The notes under the pieces are model-generated. The model was given only the letters and a program-made list of their open reading frames with translations. It ran no database searches and was not told the origin of the DNA. Source: an uncultured Acidobacteriia bacterium (GTDB lineage Bacteria; Acidobacteriota; Terriglobia; Bryobacterales; Bryobacteraceae). Taken from it: a stretch of DNA of 64,000 bases. The DNA lies in assembly GCA_903907865.1 (NCBI GenBank), contig CAIVPR010000085.1, forward strand, positions 115,326 through 179,325. The letters run 5' to 3'. A program made the translations under genes and the position numbers. Of the stretch, positions 15,731-23,242 are shown in pieces; position 1 is the first letter of the stretch; every line of letters starts with the position of its first letter.

Positions 15731-16798
15731 ATGCCAACAATCAAACAGGTGGCCGCTTTGGCGGGAGTCTCGGTGGGAACCGTCTCCCACGTGGTGAATG
15801 GGTCGGTCCCGGTGAGCCCGGATCTTCGCCTGAAGGTCGAAGCCGCCATCCGCGACCTCGACTACCACCCCAACCACGTCGCCCGCAGCCTCAAAACAAG
15901 CCGCACCCGCACCCTCGGGATCATCGTTCCCGACATGACGATCTCCTTCTTTCCCCAGATCATCCGGGGTGCCGAGACCGCCGCCCGTACCCGCGGCTAC
16001 TCCCTCATCGCCGTCAACTCCACCGAAAGCCCCGAACGCCAGGGCGAGCTTCTGTCCCTCTTGCGGTCCCAGCAGGTTGAAGGTATCCTACTCGTCAACG
16101 CCGCCGCCCCAACTCCGGCCGACCAGATTTCCCGTGTGATCGACGCCGGCATCCCCGTTGTCTGCCTCGATCGCGTGCCCGGTGGCTTTCCCGTCGATTC
16201 GGTTTCCGTCGAGGACATCGACGCAGCCGAAATGGGCACCGACCACCTGCTCGCCCAAGGCTACCGTGATATCGCCATCGTCACCGGGCCCTTGTCCCTT
16301 CAGAACGAGCGCCGACGCCTTCAGGGCTACGAACAGAGCTTGAAGCGCGCCGGAATCGCCGTCTCCCCGGACCGGATCTGGCAGGGCAACCTGCGCTCCG
16401 AAGCCCTGGCCGCCATGTGCCGGGACCGCCTTGAAAACCCCGTCACCCGCCCGTCCGCCCTCCTCTGCACCAATGGCCCGACGGCGCTGGGAGCTTTGCG
16501 CGGCCTGCACGATTGCTGCTTGCGCACTCCGAGCGACATCGGTTTCGTCACCTTCGACGAACTGACGCTGGACGACCTCTTCACTCCCGCCATCACTACC
16601 ATCGTCCAACCGGCATACGACATCGGTTGCCGCGCCTCCGAAATCCTCTTGGAGCGCATAGACCAGCCCGAGTGGGATCGGAACGACATCTACACCGTCA
16701 GGCTTCCGGCCACCCTGAAGGTCCGCGACTCCTCCCGCAAGGTTGCCCGTCGCGAAGGACGCCCGGCGGAAGTGGTCCCGATGCGCGCAAAACGCTAA
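15731..16798 (+). CDS. LacI-family transcriptional regulator
   Basis: The start is ATG 15731 (MPTIKQVAALAGVSVGTVSHV), where the LacI HTH begins exactly; upstream in-frame codons are non-homologous. 355 residues. The HTH and hinge helix span residues 1-60 (VARSLKTSRTRTLGIIVPDM marks the junction), and the rest is a periplasmic-binding-like effector domain with ETAARTRGYSLIAVNS, VVCLDRVPGGFPVDSVSVED and IGFVTFDELTLDDLFTPAITTI. It should bind a sugar or purine-like effector and repress or activate nearby transport or catabolic genes; none is obvious next to it. A TTGACA at 15690-15695 lies in the divergent intergenic region. Confidence 0.92.
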   Translation: MPTIKQVAALAGVSVGTVSHVVNGSVPVSPDLRLKVEAAIRDLDYHPNHVARSLKTSRTRTLGIIVPDMTISFFPQIIRGAETAARTRGYSLIAVNSTESPERQGELLSLLRSQQVEGILLVNAAAPTPADQISRVIDAGIPVVCLDRVPGGFPVDSVSVEDIDAAEMGTDHLLAQGYRDIAIVTGPLSLQNERRRLQGYEQSLKRAGIAVSPDRIWQGNLRSEALAAMCRDRLENPVTRPSALLCTNGPTALGALRGLHDCCLRTPSDIGFVTFDELTLDDLFTPAITTIVQPAYDIGCRASEILLERIDQPEWDRNDIYTVRLPATLKVRDSSRKVARREGRPAEVVPMRAKR

Positions 16799-16902
16799 CG
16801 TACCTAGCAAGCTGCCTGCAAGCGCCCCTAATTACCCAAGTGATAGAATGACGGGCAACCTGCTCCACCCGGGAATTGGTTTGATAGGGGCCAGCCGACA
16901 AC

Positions 16903-17403
16903 ATGCCACACCATAGACTCATTCCCGCCTTGGTAGCCTGCGCCTTAGGCGCGCAAATAGCCTACGCAGGGCCATTTACTATTTCCGCCACCTTCGACTC
17001 GGGAGCCCCGACCGCGTTGCAGGCGGACATCAACGCGGCCATAAGCATTTACCAATCAACATTTACCGACCCCATCACAGTCTCAATCTTCTTCCGGTAC
17101 GCAACAACATCGGCTGGTGGTTCCGCCGTCTCGTCCGGTCTACTTGCCCAGAGCAACTACGAGTTCTACTCGGGCACCTATTCGAGTTTTGTCACCAGCC
17201 TCACAACTGACCGCAAGAGCACCAACGACTTCCTGGCGGTCTCCAACATACCGGCTGCGAGCGCGTTGCCCAATAACCCGGTCCGGATGGACTACACCAG
17301 CGCCAATGGTCGCGCCGTTGGCCGCAACACGCCCGGCAACATGAACGCCGCCGGGCCATTGGTTCCGGTGCTGGCTATGTCTACGACGGCATCGTCACCT
17401 TGA
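16903..17403 (+). pseudogene. PEP-CTERM metalloprotease (NF038122-like), 5' part before frameshift
   Basis: This is the first 166 codons of a split gene. It has a signal peptide (MPHHRLIPALVACALGAQIAYAG) and the start of a protease-like domain (FTISATFDSGAPTALQADIN, AISIYQSTFTDPITVSIFF). The frame leaves the conserved sequence just after AAG, at a GGG run (17353-17355). Adding one G restores AAGAIGSGAGYVYDGIVTL, which continues into the 3' frame. Either the base loss is real and the gene is inactive, or the G-run was miscalled. Confidence 0.7.
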
Positions 17404-17939
17404 ACTCGAATCAACCTTTCCAATTCGACCGTTCAGGCGGCATCGCGTCCAACAAATACGATGCGCAGCAGTCGGTGGAACATGAAATGGACGAGATTCT
17501 CGGCCTTGGTTCCGGGTTGCCATCCACCACTGATTTCAGTGGCAACCGAGCGGTCAAACCCGAGGATCTCTTCCGCTACTCCACCGATTCGGGCTCCGCA
17601 CGGCTCGCATTCAGTTCCAGCGGAACAGCCACCTCCTACTTCTCCATCAACGGCGGGAGTACCCTCATCGCCGGGTTCAACCAAAACTCCAACGGCGACT
17701 ATGGCGACTGGCTCAGCCCGTCCTGCCCCCAGTCGCCCAACTTGCCTCAGTACGCCTTCACCTGCCCCGGAAGGTTCGGCGATATCTCTGCCGCTTCGCC
17801 GGAAGGCATCGCGCTCGATGTCATCGGGTACGATCTCGCGACACCGGAACCAACTACCCTCGAAATGTCTCTAGCCGGAATTGTAGCCGCGTTCCTGCGA
17901 CGCCGACGAAATTCACGACTGCCGGGCTCGCGAATATAG
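17400..17939 (+). pseudogene. PEP-CTERM metalloprotease, 3' part after frameshift
   Basis: The continuation in the other frame carries the putative zinc site SVEHEMDEILGLGS, a variant of the HExxH-like HExDE motif seen in NF038122-type proteases. A disulphide-bearing segment (SPSCPQ...FTCPGRFGDIS) and a PEP-CTERM tail (TPEPTTLEMSLAGIVAAFLRRRR) follow. The ATG at 17400 is probably not a real start; the piece reads from the upstream half if one G is restored near 17355. The reconstructed protein would be about 345 residues, exported and exosortase-processed. Confidence 0.7.
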
Positions 17940-17943
17940 TGAC

Positions 17944-18558
17944 CTAAGTCCAACCCGCCACCTTGTAATACACCCTCTTCACCGTCTCATCCAACAGCAG
18001 CAACAACACGTCCCACCGCTGCCCGATCCGATTGAGCCGCTTCCCCGCATCCGGGTATGGCAACGCCCTCGCCCCAGCCACGCCGACCCGGTGGAAAGCC
18101 GCCAAAGCCCGCCCCGCGTGGTAGTCGCTGGTCAACACAACCACCCGCGCTCCTAAACCTTTCAGCAACTTAGCCACGTTCAAAGCATTCTCGCGCGTCG
18201 AAGTCGACTCGTTCTCGACAATGACCGCCCCCTCCGGAATCCCTCTCGCCACCAGGAACGCCTTCATCTCGGGTGCCGCCCCCTCGCCGCTCACGATCAA
18301 CTCCCGGAAATGCGCACCCTTCCACACCAGCGTCGCGTAGTAGCAGCGCCAATAGGTCCCGGTGCCCAACAGATCCGGCGCCGACATCTCGCCGCCCAGG
18401 ACAACCAGCACGTCGCCGTCGTCGGGCCCCCATTTGCTCGACAACGCAACGGTCCACCATCCCAGCAGCGGTGTGAAGGCGATCACGAGATGCACCAGTC
18501 CAAGCCCTGCGGCGATCCGCCACAGCACCCGGCCGGCCAACCCGATACTCCGGGTCAC
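17944..18558 (-). CDS. YdcF-family (DUF218) membrane protein
   Basis: I place the start at GTG 18558, 1 nt after the stop of the upstream gene; codons further upstream would overlap that gene. About 204 residues. One N-terminal membrane helix (LGLVHLVIAFTPLLGWWTVAL) precedes the DUF218 domain: DVLVVLGGEM, ELIVSGEGAAPEMKAFLV, VIVENESTSTRENALNVAKLLK, VVVLTSDYHAGRALAAF. The family includes SanA/ElyC, linked to envelope integrity and peptidoglycan or undecaprenyl carrier metabolism. It is likely co-transcribed with the secreted protein gene at 18560-19051. Confidence 0.85.
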   Translation of the reverse strand: MTRSIGLAGRVLWRIAAGLGLVHLVIAFTPLLGWWTVALSSKWGPDDGDVLVVLGGEMSAPDLLGTGTYWRCYYATLVWKGAHFRELIVSGEGAAPEMKAFLVARGIPEGAVIVENESTSTRENALNVAKLLKGLGARVVVLTSDYHAGRALAAFHRVGVAGARALPYPDAGKRLNRIGQRWDVLLLLLDETVKRVYYKVAGWT

Positions 18559-18559
18559 C

Positions 18560-19051
18560 CTATTGTTTGTGGAAAGACCCAACCAGCGCCTCGAACGCCG
18601 CCACATTGCCCGTCACAGTCTTCAATGGGCCCGTAAACTTGATATACAGGTTGCCGCCCGCCCCCTCGACAATCGCGGCCAGCATCCGCGTGTCCGCCTT
18701 CGGGGCCTGAGCCGCCATCATCGGACCACCCGCCGCCACGTACACGCCGGTCACGTCGATCTCCGTCACATTCAGCCCGTGGACTGTCTTCTTCGATGTC
18801 TTGGCCGGCGCGGGTTGTCCGTTCAGCGTAAACTGTCCCTTCCAGCGGGTCAAATTCGCCTCGACGCTTCCCCCTTGGCCCGCTCCGAAGAAATACACCA
18901 CGCACTCCGCGTCGCCGACCGTGTAATTGGCGGCGCGCATCGGCCCCGCGCCTTTCGAAACCCAGCCGGACGGGGATGTCCAAGCCAAACCAGCCGCGGA
19001 CTGTGCAGACAACACCCCGGCAAAGCACAATGGAAGAAGCAACCAACGCAT
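18560..19051 (-). CDS. Secreted protein of unknown function
   Basis: This 163-residue protein has a signal peptide (MRWLLLPLCFAGVLSAQ). The mature chain is beta-rich, with WTSPSGWVSKGAGPMRAANY, CVVYFFGAGQGGSVEANLTRWKGQF, and a C-terminal IKFTGPLKTVTGNVAAFEALVGSF, the layout of small secreted proteins that Acidobacteria encode often. No catalytic motif is visible. The ATG abuts that of tadA on the other strand (CATATG). A TAGACT box lies 6 nt before the ATG, inside tadA. It is followed by ydcF after 1 nt. Confidence 0.7.
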   Translation of the reverse strand: MRWLLLPLCFAGVLSAQSAAGLAWTSPSGWVSKGAGPMRAANYTVGDAECVVYFFGAGQGGSVEANLTRWKGQFTLNGQPAPAKTSKKTVHGLNVTEIDVTGVYVAAGGPMMAAQAPKADTRMLAAIVEGAGGNLYIKFTGPLKTVTGNVAAFEALVGSFHKQ

Positions 19052-19543
19052 ATGTCCAGTCTAGAGGACGAAACCCGGCAACATGAATACCGGAAACACG
19101 AGCACTGGATGGCCCAGGCGCTTACCCTCGCCCAGGAGGCAGCCGACGCTGGCGAAGTCCCTGTCGGCTGCGTCCTCGTCGCCGACGGCGAAATAATCGG
19201 ACGAGGTCGCAACTCCCCCATCGAATTCCTCGACCCCACCGCCCACGCCGAAATCCTCGCCCTCCGCCAAGGGGCCTTCGCACTCGGCAACTACCGCCTC
19301 GAATCCGCCACCCTCTACTGCACCCTCGAACCCTGCCCGATGTGCGCCGGCGCACTCGTCGCCGCCCGCATCCAGCGACTCGTCTTCGGTGCCCGCGACC
19401 TCCGCTTTGGCGGTGTCCGCAGCAAGTTCCAGATTGCCGATTCCCCCCTGCTCAACCATCGCGTCGAGATCGTCGAAGGTGTCCTTGGCAACGAATCCAC
19501 AGCCCTCCTCCGGAACTTCTTCAGCCAGCGCCGCCAGCCGTAG
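19052..19543 (+). CDS. tadA: tRNA-specific adenosine deaminase (TadA-like)
   Basis: This cytidine/deoxycytidylate-deaminase-fold protein has the zinc and catalytic motifs PTAHAEILALR (HAE) and CTLEPCPMCAGALV (PCxxC). TadA-type regions are also present: VPVGCVLVADGEIIGRGRN, ARIQRLVFGARDLRFGG and the C-terminal helix. TadA converts A34 to inosine in tRNA-Arg(ACG). 163 residues from ATG 19052; an internal ATG at 19109 (MAQALTLAQEAADAG) matches the usual TadA start region, so the first 19 residues may be untranslated. The start codon directly abuts that of the opposite gene. Confidence 0.88.
   Translation: MSSLEDETRQHEYRKHEHWMAQALTLAQEAADAGEVPVGCVLVADGEIIGRGRNSPIEFLDPTAHAEILALRQGAFALGNYRLESATLYCTLEPCPMCAGALVAARIQRLVFGARDLRFGGVRSKFQIADSPLLNHRVEIVEGVLGNESTALLRNFFSQRRQP
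19058..19063 (-). promoter_or_regulatory. Putative -10 box TAGACT of the secreted-protein/ydcF operon
   Basis: TAGACT lies 6 nt before ATG 19051 on the reverse strand and within the first codons of tadA, which would make the mRNA leaderless. Confidence 0.35.
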
Positions 19544-19550
19544 TCCCGTT

Positions 19551-19579
19551 TTGGAACTTTTTTTCGCTTCCACCCTAAT
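19551..19579 (+). promoter_or_regulatory. Putative promoter of the SBBP-repeat gene
   Basis: TTGGAA (19551-19556) and CCTAAT (19574-19579) are 17 nt apart, with a T-tract in the spacer. The start codon with its strong GGAGG is 57 nt downstream. Confidence 0.45.
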
Positions 19580-19635
19580 GCTCCGCCCGGTTTCCGCCGA
19601 TCTTCTAGCCATACAGCAGTTGTTCGGAGGACACA

Positions 19636-22374
19636 TTGAACACCAGAAGCATCTTGCCCTATCTCATGATTCTGCCCGCGCTCCTGTCCGCGGCCCCGAA
19701 GGCGGCCTCGCCCGCCCTCCCCTTCACCTTCGTGGAGAACAGGGGACAAGCCGACCGGCCAGTGCGGTTCATCGGCAACGGGCCCGATTTCCGGGCGTAT
19801 TTCCGGGCCGACGGCGTAATTATGGAGCGGGGCGGTGCCTCGGTGGACATGACCTTCGGTGGAGCGGGGGCCGGACCTTCCATCACGGCCACCGACCCCG
19901 CCGGGGGTGAAGTGAACTACTTCCGGGGCAGCGATCAGTCGAAATGGCTCTCGAAACTCCCCACCTACTCGACCCTCGAATACCGCGGCGTCTGGCCCGG
20001 AATCGTGGTCCGGTTCCGCGCCTCGCATGACCGCGTCAAAGCGGAATACGTTGTGGAACCCGGCGGCTCGCCCGACGCCATTTCCCTCAGGTTCTCAGGC
20101 GATGCCAGCATCCTTGCGGACGGTTCCCTGTCCGTCGCGGCTGCAACGCCGAATGGACACGAAATGAAGTTCCGGGAGGATCGTCCCTACCTGTTCCAGG
20201 AGCCCACGCCCGGCGCGCGTAGTGAAATCCCCGGTGCCTTCCACAAGGCCGCCGATGGCTCCGTGCGCTTTGAAGTCGGTGCCTACAACCACAGCCTGCC
20301 GCTGGTGATTGACCCCGTGATCCTGCTGAGCGGCTACTTCGGCGGCTACTCCCAGACCACCATGACCGCCGTTGCCATCAACAGCAACTACAACATCGTC
20401 ACTGCGGGATGGACGCTCGCGTCCAATCTCAAATCAACCGGCGGTGCCCAGGCCTCCTCGGGCGGCAACGTGGATGCCTTTGTTGCCATCTTCAGTCCAA
20501 CCGGCGGCACCCTGCTCTCGTGCACCTATCTCGGCGGCTCCGGGGACGACCGGGCCTTTGCTCTGGCTCTCGACTCCGCCAACTACATCTACCTGACAGG
20601 CTGGACCCAGTCGAAGAACTTTCCCGTCGTCTCCGCTTACCAGACGAAACTGAGCGGAGCCCGCGACGCTTTCGTCGCCAAACTGAGCCCCACCGCCGGC
20701 GCGATCATGTTCAGTACCTACCTCGGCGGCAACGGTGTGGATGCGGGCAACGGCATCATCCTTGATGCCTCCAACAATCCGGTAGTAGTTGGCGACACCA
20801 CGTCCACCAATCTGCCGGTCACGGCAGGAGCCGCGCAACGCACCAACTCCGGAGGCCAGGACGCCTTCGTTGCCAAGCTGACCTCCAATGGCTCGGGCTT
20901 GACGTCGATGACCTACTACGGCGGCAGCGGCCCCGAACACGCCACCTCCGTCGCCCTCGACGGCTCAGGCAGCATCTATTTCGGCGGCTCCACAAGCTCG
21001 CAGGATTTCCCCGTCGTCTCAGCTCTGCAGGCCCGTCCCGGCGGAGGCCAGGACGCCTTCGTTGCCAAACTCTCGCCGGATGTCAAGACAGTCGGCTTCG
21101 CCACCTACCTCGGCGGAGCGGGAGGTTCGCCGGGAGCCCTGGAACAGGTCAACGCCATGATCTTTTCTGTCGACAACCGGCTCAACGTGGTGGGCTCCGC
21201 CGCCTCGCCCGACTTTCCGATCACCGCCAGCGCCATCCAACCCACGTTCGGCGGCGGCAACACCGACGGCTTCTACACCCGCATCGATCCCGCCGGAAAG
21301 CTCATCCGATCTACCTTCCTCGGCGGCTCATCGGACGACGCCATCAACGCCATCACGGCGGACTACGACGGTTACTACTACCTCGCGGGCAACACAACCT
21401 CCCCAGACTTCCCTGTCAAGAACTCGGCCACGACACTCGGAGGCGGCATGGATGCCTTCGTCGTGAAAATGCTCGCAACGAAGATCATCTATGCGACCTA
21501 CCTGGGCGGGGCGTTTGCCGACTCCGCCAACGGCATCGCCGTGGACTCCCTCACCAACGTGGTAGTCGCCGGCCTGACCGCGTCCGCCAACTACCCTGTC
21601 GTGGGCAGCATTGGAAACTGGCAGGGCAGCGCACTTTCCTCGTTCGTCACCAAACTGGCCCCGCCATACACGCTCGGCCTCACTTCGATGCCGACATTCT
21701 ACACTGACATTTATCACACTACGGCCTACAACGGCCAGCCTGTGGCCGTGAATACCTATGGCCTTTCGACCGACATCCCGATCGTTGGCGACTGGACCAA
21801 CACGGGCGCCAAGCGCCTTGGAGTATTCCGCAACGGAACTTGGATTCTGGACACCAATGGCAACGGGGTCCTCGACGTGGCGGACAAAACAGTCTCCTTC
21901 GGGCAAGCGGGGGATATCCCGGTTGTCGGCGATTGGAACGGCACGGGCAGCACCAAGCTCGGCCTCTTCCGCCAAGGCACTTTCATCCTCGACCTCAGCG
22001 GCCACCTGTCCGGAACAGCGACGGGCCTCTCGGATGCCACCTTCCCCTTCGGCCAAGCTGGTGACGTGCCGGTAGCCGGTGACTGGACCCAGAGCGGCAC
22101 CACCAAGGTCGGGGTTTTCCGCAACGGAACGTGGCTCTTGGATTACAACGGCGACCTCGCCTTCGGCACCGGCGACAAGACCTACACCTTCGGCCAAGCC
22201 GGGGATTTGCCTGTTGTCGGCGACTGGTCGGGGAGCGGGACGGCCAAGATCGGCGTCTTCCGTGGAGGTTTGTGGATTCTCGACTACGACGGGCTGGGCT
22301 ACATCTCGACGAACGTCTGGTTCACCCAGGTTCTGGCCTTCGGCTCGTCAACCTTCAAACCGTTAGTCTGGTAG
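19636..22374 (+). CDS. Secreted SBBP-repeat beta-propeller protein
   Basis: The start is TTG 19636, decided by a perfect GGAGG 6 nt upstream. 912 residues. After a signal peptide come an N-terminal domain (FVENRGQADRPVRFIGNGPDF, YPTYSTLEYRGVWPGIVVRF-like, around 30-235), then about nine SBBP repeats (around 235-690; recurring FSTYLGG, D.A..IA.D..GN.Y..G.T.S.DFP and DAFVAKL). At the C-terminus (around 700-912) are four FG-GAP-like repeats (IPVVGDW..TG..KLGVFR.GTWILD..GNG). Such proteins are large secreted or surface adhesion-type propellers typical of Acidobacteria. Internal codon repeats are coding, not DNA repeats. A REP-like palindrome begins 10 nt past the stop. Confidence 0.88.
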   Translation: MNTRSILPYLMILPALLSAAPKAASPALPFTFVENRGQADRPVRFIGNGPDFRAYFRADGVIMERGGASVDMTFGGAGAGPSITATDPAGGEVNYFRGSDQSKWLSKLPTYSTLEYRGVWPGIVVRFRASHDRVKAEYVVEPGGSPDAISLRFSGDASILADGSLSVAAATPNGHEMKFREDRPYLFQEPTPGARSEIPGAFHKAADGSVRFEVGAYNHSLPLVIDPVILLSGYFGGYSQTTMTAVAINSNYNIVTAGWTLASNLKSTGGAQASSGGNVDAFVAIFSPTGGTLLSCTYLGGSGDDRAFALALDSANYIYLTGWTQSKNFPVVSAYQTKLSGARDAFVAKLSPTAGAIMFSTYLGGNGVDAGNGIILDASNNPVVVGDTTSTNLPVTAGAAQRTNSGGQDAFVAKLTSNGSGLTSMTYYGGSGPEHATSVALDGSGSIYFGGSTSSQDFPVVSALQARPGGGQDAFVAKLSPDVKTVGFATYLGGAGGSPGALEQVNAMIFSVDNRLNVVGSAASPDFPITASAIQPTFGGGNTDGFYTRIDPAGKLIRSTFLGGSSDDAINAITADYDGYYYLAGNTTSPDFPVKNSATTLGGGMDAFVVKMLATKIIYATYLGGAFADSANGIAVDSLTNVVVAGLTASANYPVVGSIGNWQGSALSSFVTKLAPPYTLGLTSMPTFYTDIYHTTAYNGQPVAVNTYGLSTDIPIVGDWTNTGAKRLGVFRNGTWILDTNGNGVLDVADKTVSFGQAGDIPVVGDWNGTGSTKLGLFRQGTFILDLSGHLSGTATGLSDATFPFGQAGDVPVAGDWTQSGTTKVGVFRNGTWLLDYNGDLAFGTGDKTYTFGQAGDLPVVGDWSGSGTAKIGVFRGGLWILDYDGLGYISTNVWFTQVLAFGSSTFKPLVW

Positions 22375-22383
22375 GCGCAGTAC

Positions 22384-22452
22384 AACACTCCCTAGCGGTC
22401 GTAGCTCTGCAGAATCAGCATAGTACCGAGCCGCGACCGCCAGGGAGTGTTT
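22384..22452. repeat. Palindromic REP-like element pair (REPIN-type)
   Basis: The left arm at 22384-22407 (ACACTCCCT, then AGCGGTCGTAGCTC) and the right arm at 22428-22452 are inverted copies able to form a stem of about 23 bp with a 20-nt loop (TGCAGAATCAGCATAGTACC). Single copies of the same arm occur at 29049-29071 and 50845-50868. It lies between the convergent SBBP and rbfA genes and could also act as a bidirectional transcript end. Confidence 0.75.
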
Positions 22453-22542
22453 GTTCGAGGCATGCCGGGCGGTCCCCCAATGGGCGAACGAGTTATCAGC
22501 GCAAGACACTTGCAGGCACGGCTCTGTTGTCGTTAAACTGCC

Positions 22543-22896
22543 CTACCCCTGCGCCGCGTCCAGCCGCTTGGCCCTGCGCAAGAGGAAATCGATCCGGCTA
22601 TCCGCATCGGGATGGCCGTCGATCGAAAAATGCAACTCCGGCACACGCCGAAGATTCAACCGCGACGCCAATTCATGCCGCAGGAAATTGCTCGCGTGGC
22701 TCAGCGCCGACAACGCCTTCTTCTCGTTACCCGAATCCACCGCCACCTTGATCGTGGCGTTGCGCATGTCCGATGCCACTTCGGCCATCGTGACTTGGAC
22801 ATCGAAAACCCTCGGATCGTCCATCTCGAAGCTGATGATCTCGCTCAGCTCTTCCCGGACCGCTTCCGATACGCGTCTGCTGCGGTGCTCGTCCAT
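22543..22896 (-). CDS. rbfA: Ribosome-binding factor A
   Basis: This 117-residue KH-like protein has the RbfA motifs RRVSEAVREELSEII, DDPRVFDVQVTMAEVASDMRNATIKVAV, LRHELASRLNLRRVPELHFSID and SRIDFLL. RbfA assists late maturation of the 30S subunit and 16S rRNA 5' end processing. It is the last gene of the rimP-nusA-infB-ylxP-rbfA series, 20 nt after the DUF503 gene. Confidence 0.93.
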   Translation of the reverse strand: MDEHRSRRVSEAVREELSEIISFEMDDPRVFDVQVTMAEVASDMRNATIKVAVDSGNEKKALSALSHASNFLRHELASRLNLRRVPELHFSIDGHPDADSRIDFLLRRAKRLDAAQG

Positions 22897-22916
22897 GGCA
22901 GTCTATGTCCTAAATT

Positions 22917-23201
22917 TTATATCCATTCGATGTCGCAACGGACCAGCATCGGTCCGAGTTGCGCCGCCGATTCCTCGTCCACCGCGTCCAGCACCTTCGC
23001 GGCAAAATCGCGGCTGGCCGACACAATGGCCACCGCGATCACCGCGCTGTTGTGCACGTCGTTGTCTGCTATCTCGGCTACCGAGACGTTGAACTTACGC
23101 CGCAACCGGTCCTTCAGGCTCTTCACAACCTGCCGTTTGTCCTTCAGGGACTGCGCATGTTCAATGCGCAGTTCCATCGTCAGGACACCCAAAGCAGGCA
23201 T
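22917..23201 (-). CDS. ylxP: DUF503 (YlxP-like) protein
   Basis: This 94-residue protein has the DUF503 pattern: MPALGVLTMELRIEHAQSLKDKRQVVKSLKDRLRRKFNVSVAEI, then VIAVAIVSASRDFAAKVLDAV. YlxP occurs between infB and rbfA in many bacteria, and its position is the same here. The exact role is not settled, probably in ribosome maturation or RNA binding. Confidence 0.87.
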   Translation of the reverse strand: MPALGVLTMELRIEHAQSLKDKRQVVKSLKDRLRRKFNVSVAEIADNDVHNSAVIAVAIVSASRDFAAKVLDAVDEESAAQLGPMLVRCDIEWI

Positions 23202-23242
23202 GCCGTATTCCTATCGAACCGGTCGGTCTTGGCGGAACGGCC

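Noticed and set aside
20300..22374. Tandem DNA repeats
   Set aside because: These are codons of SBBP and FG-GAP-like protein repeats, diverged at the DNA level, not a CRISPR or satellite array.
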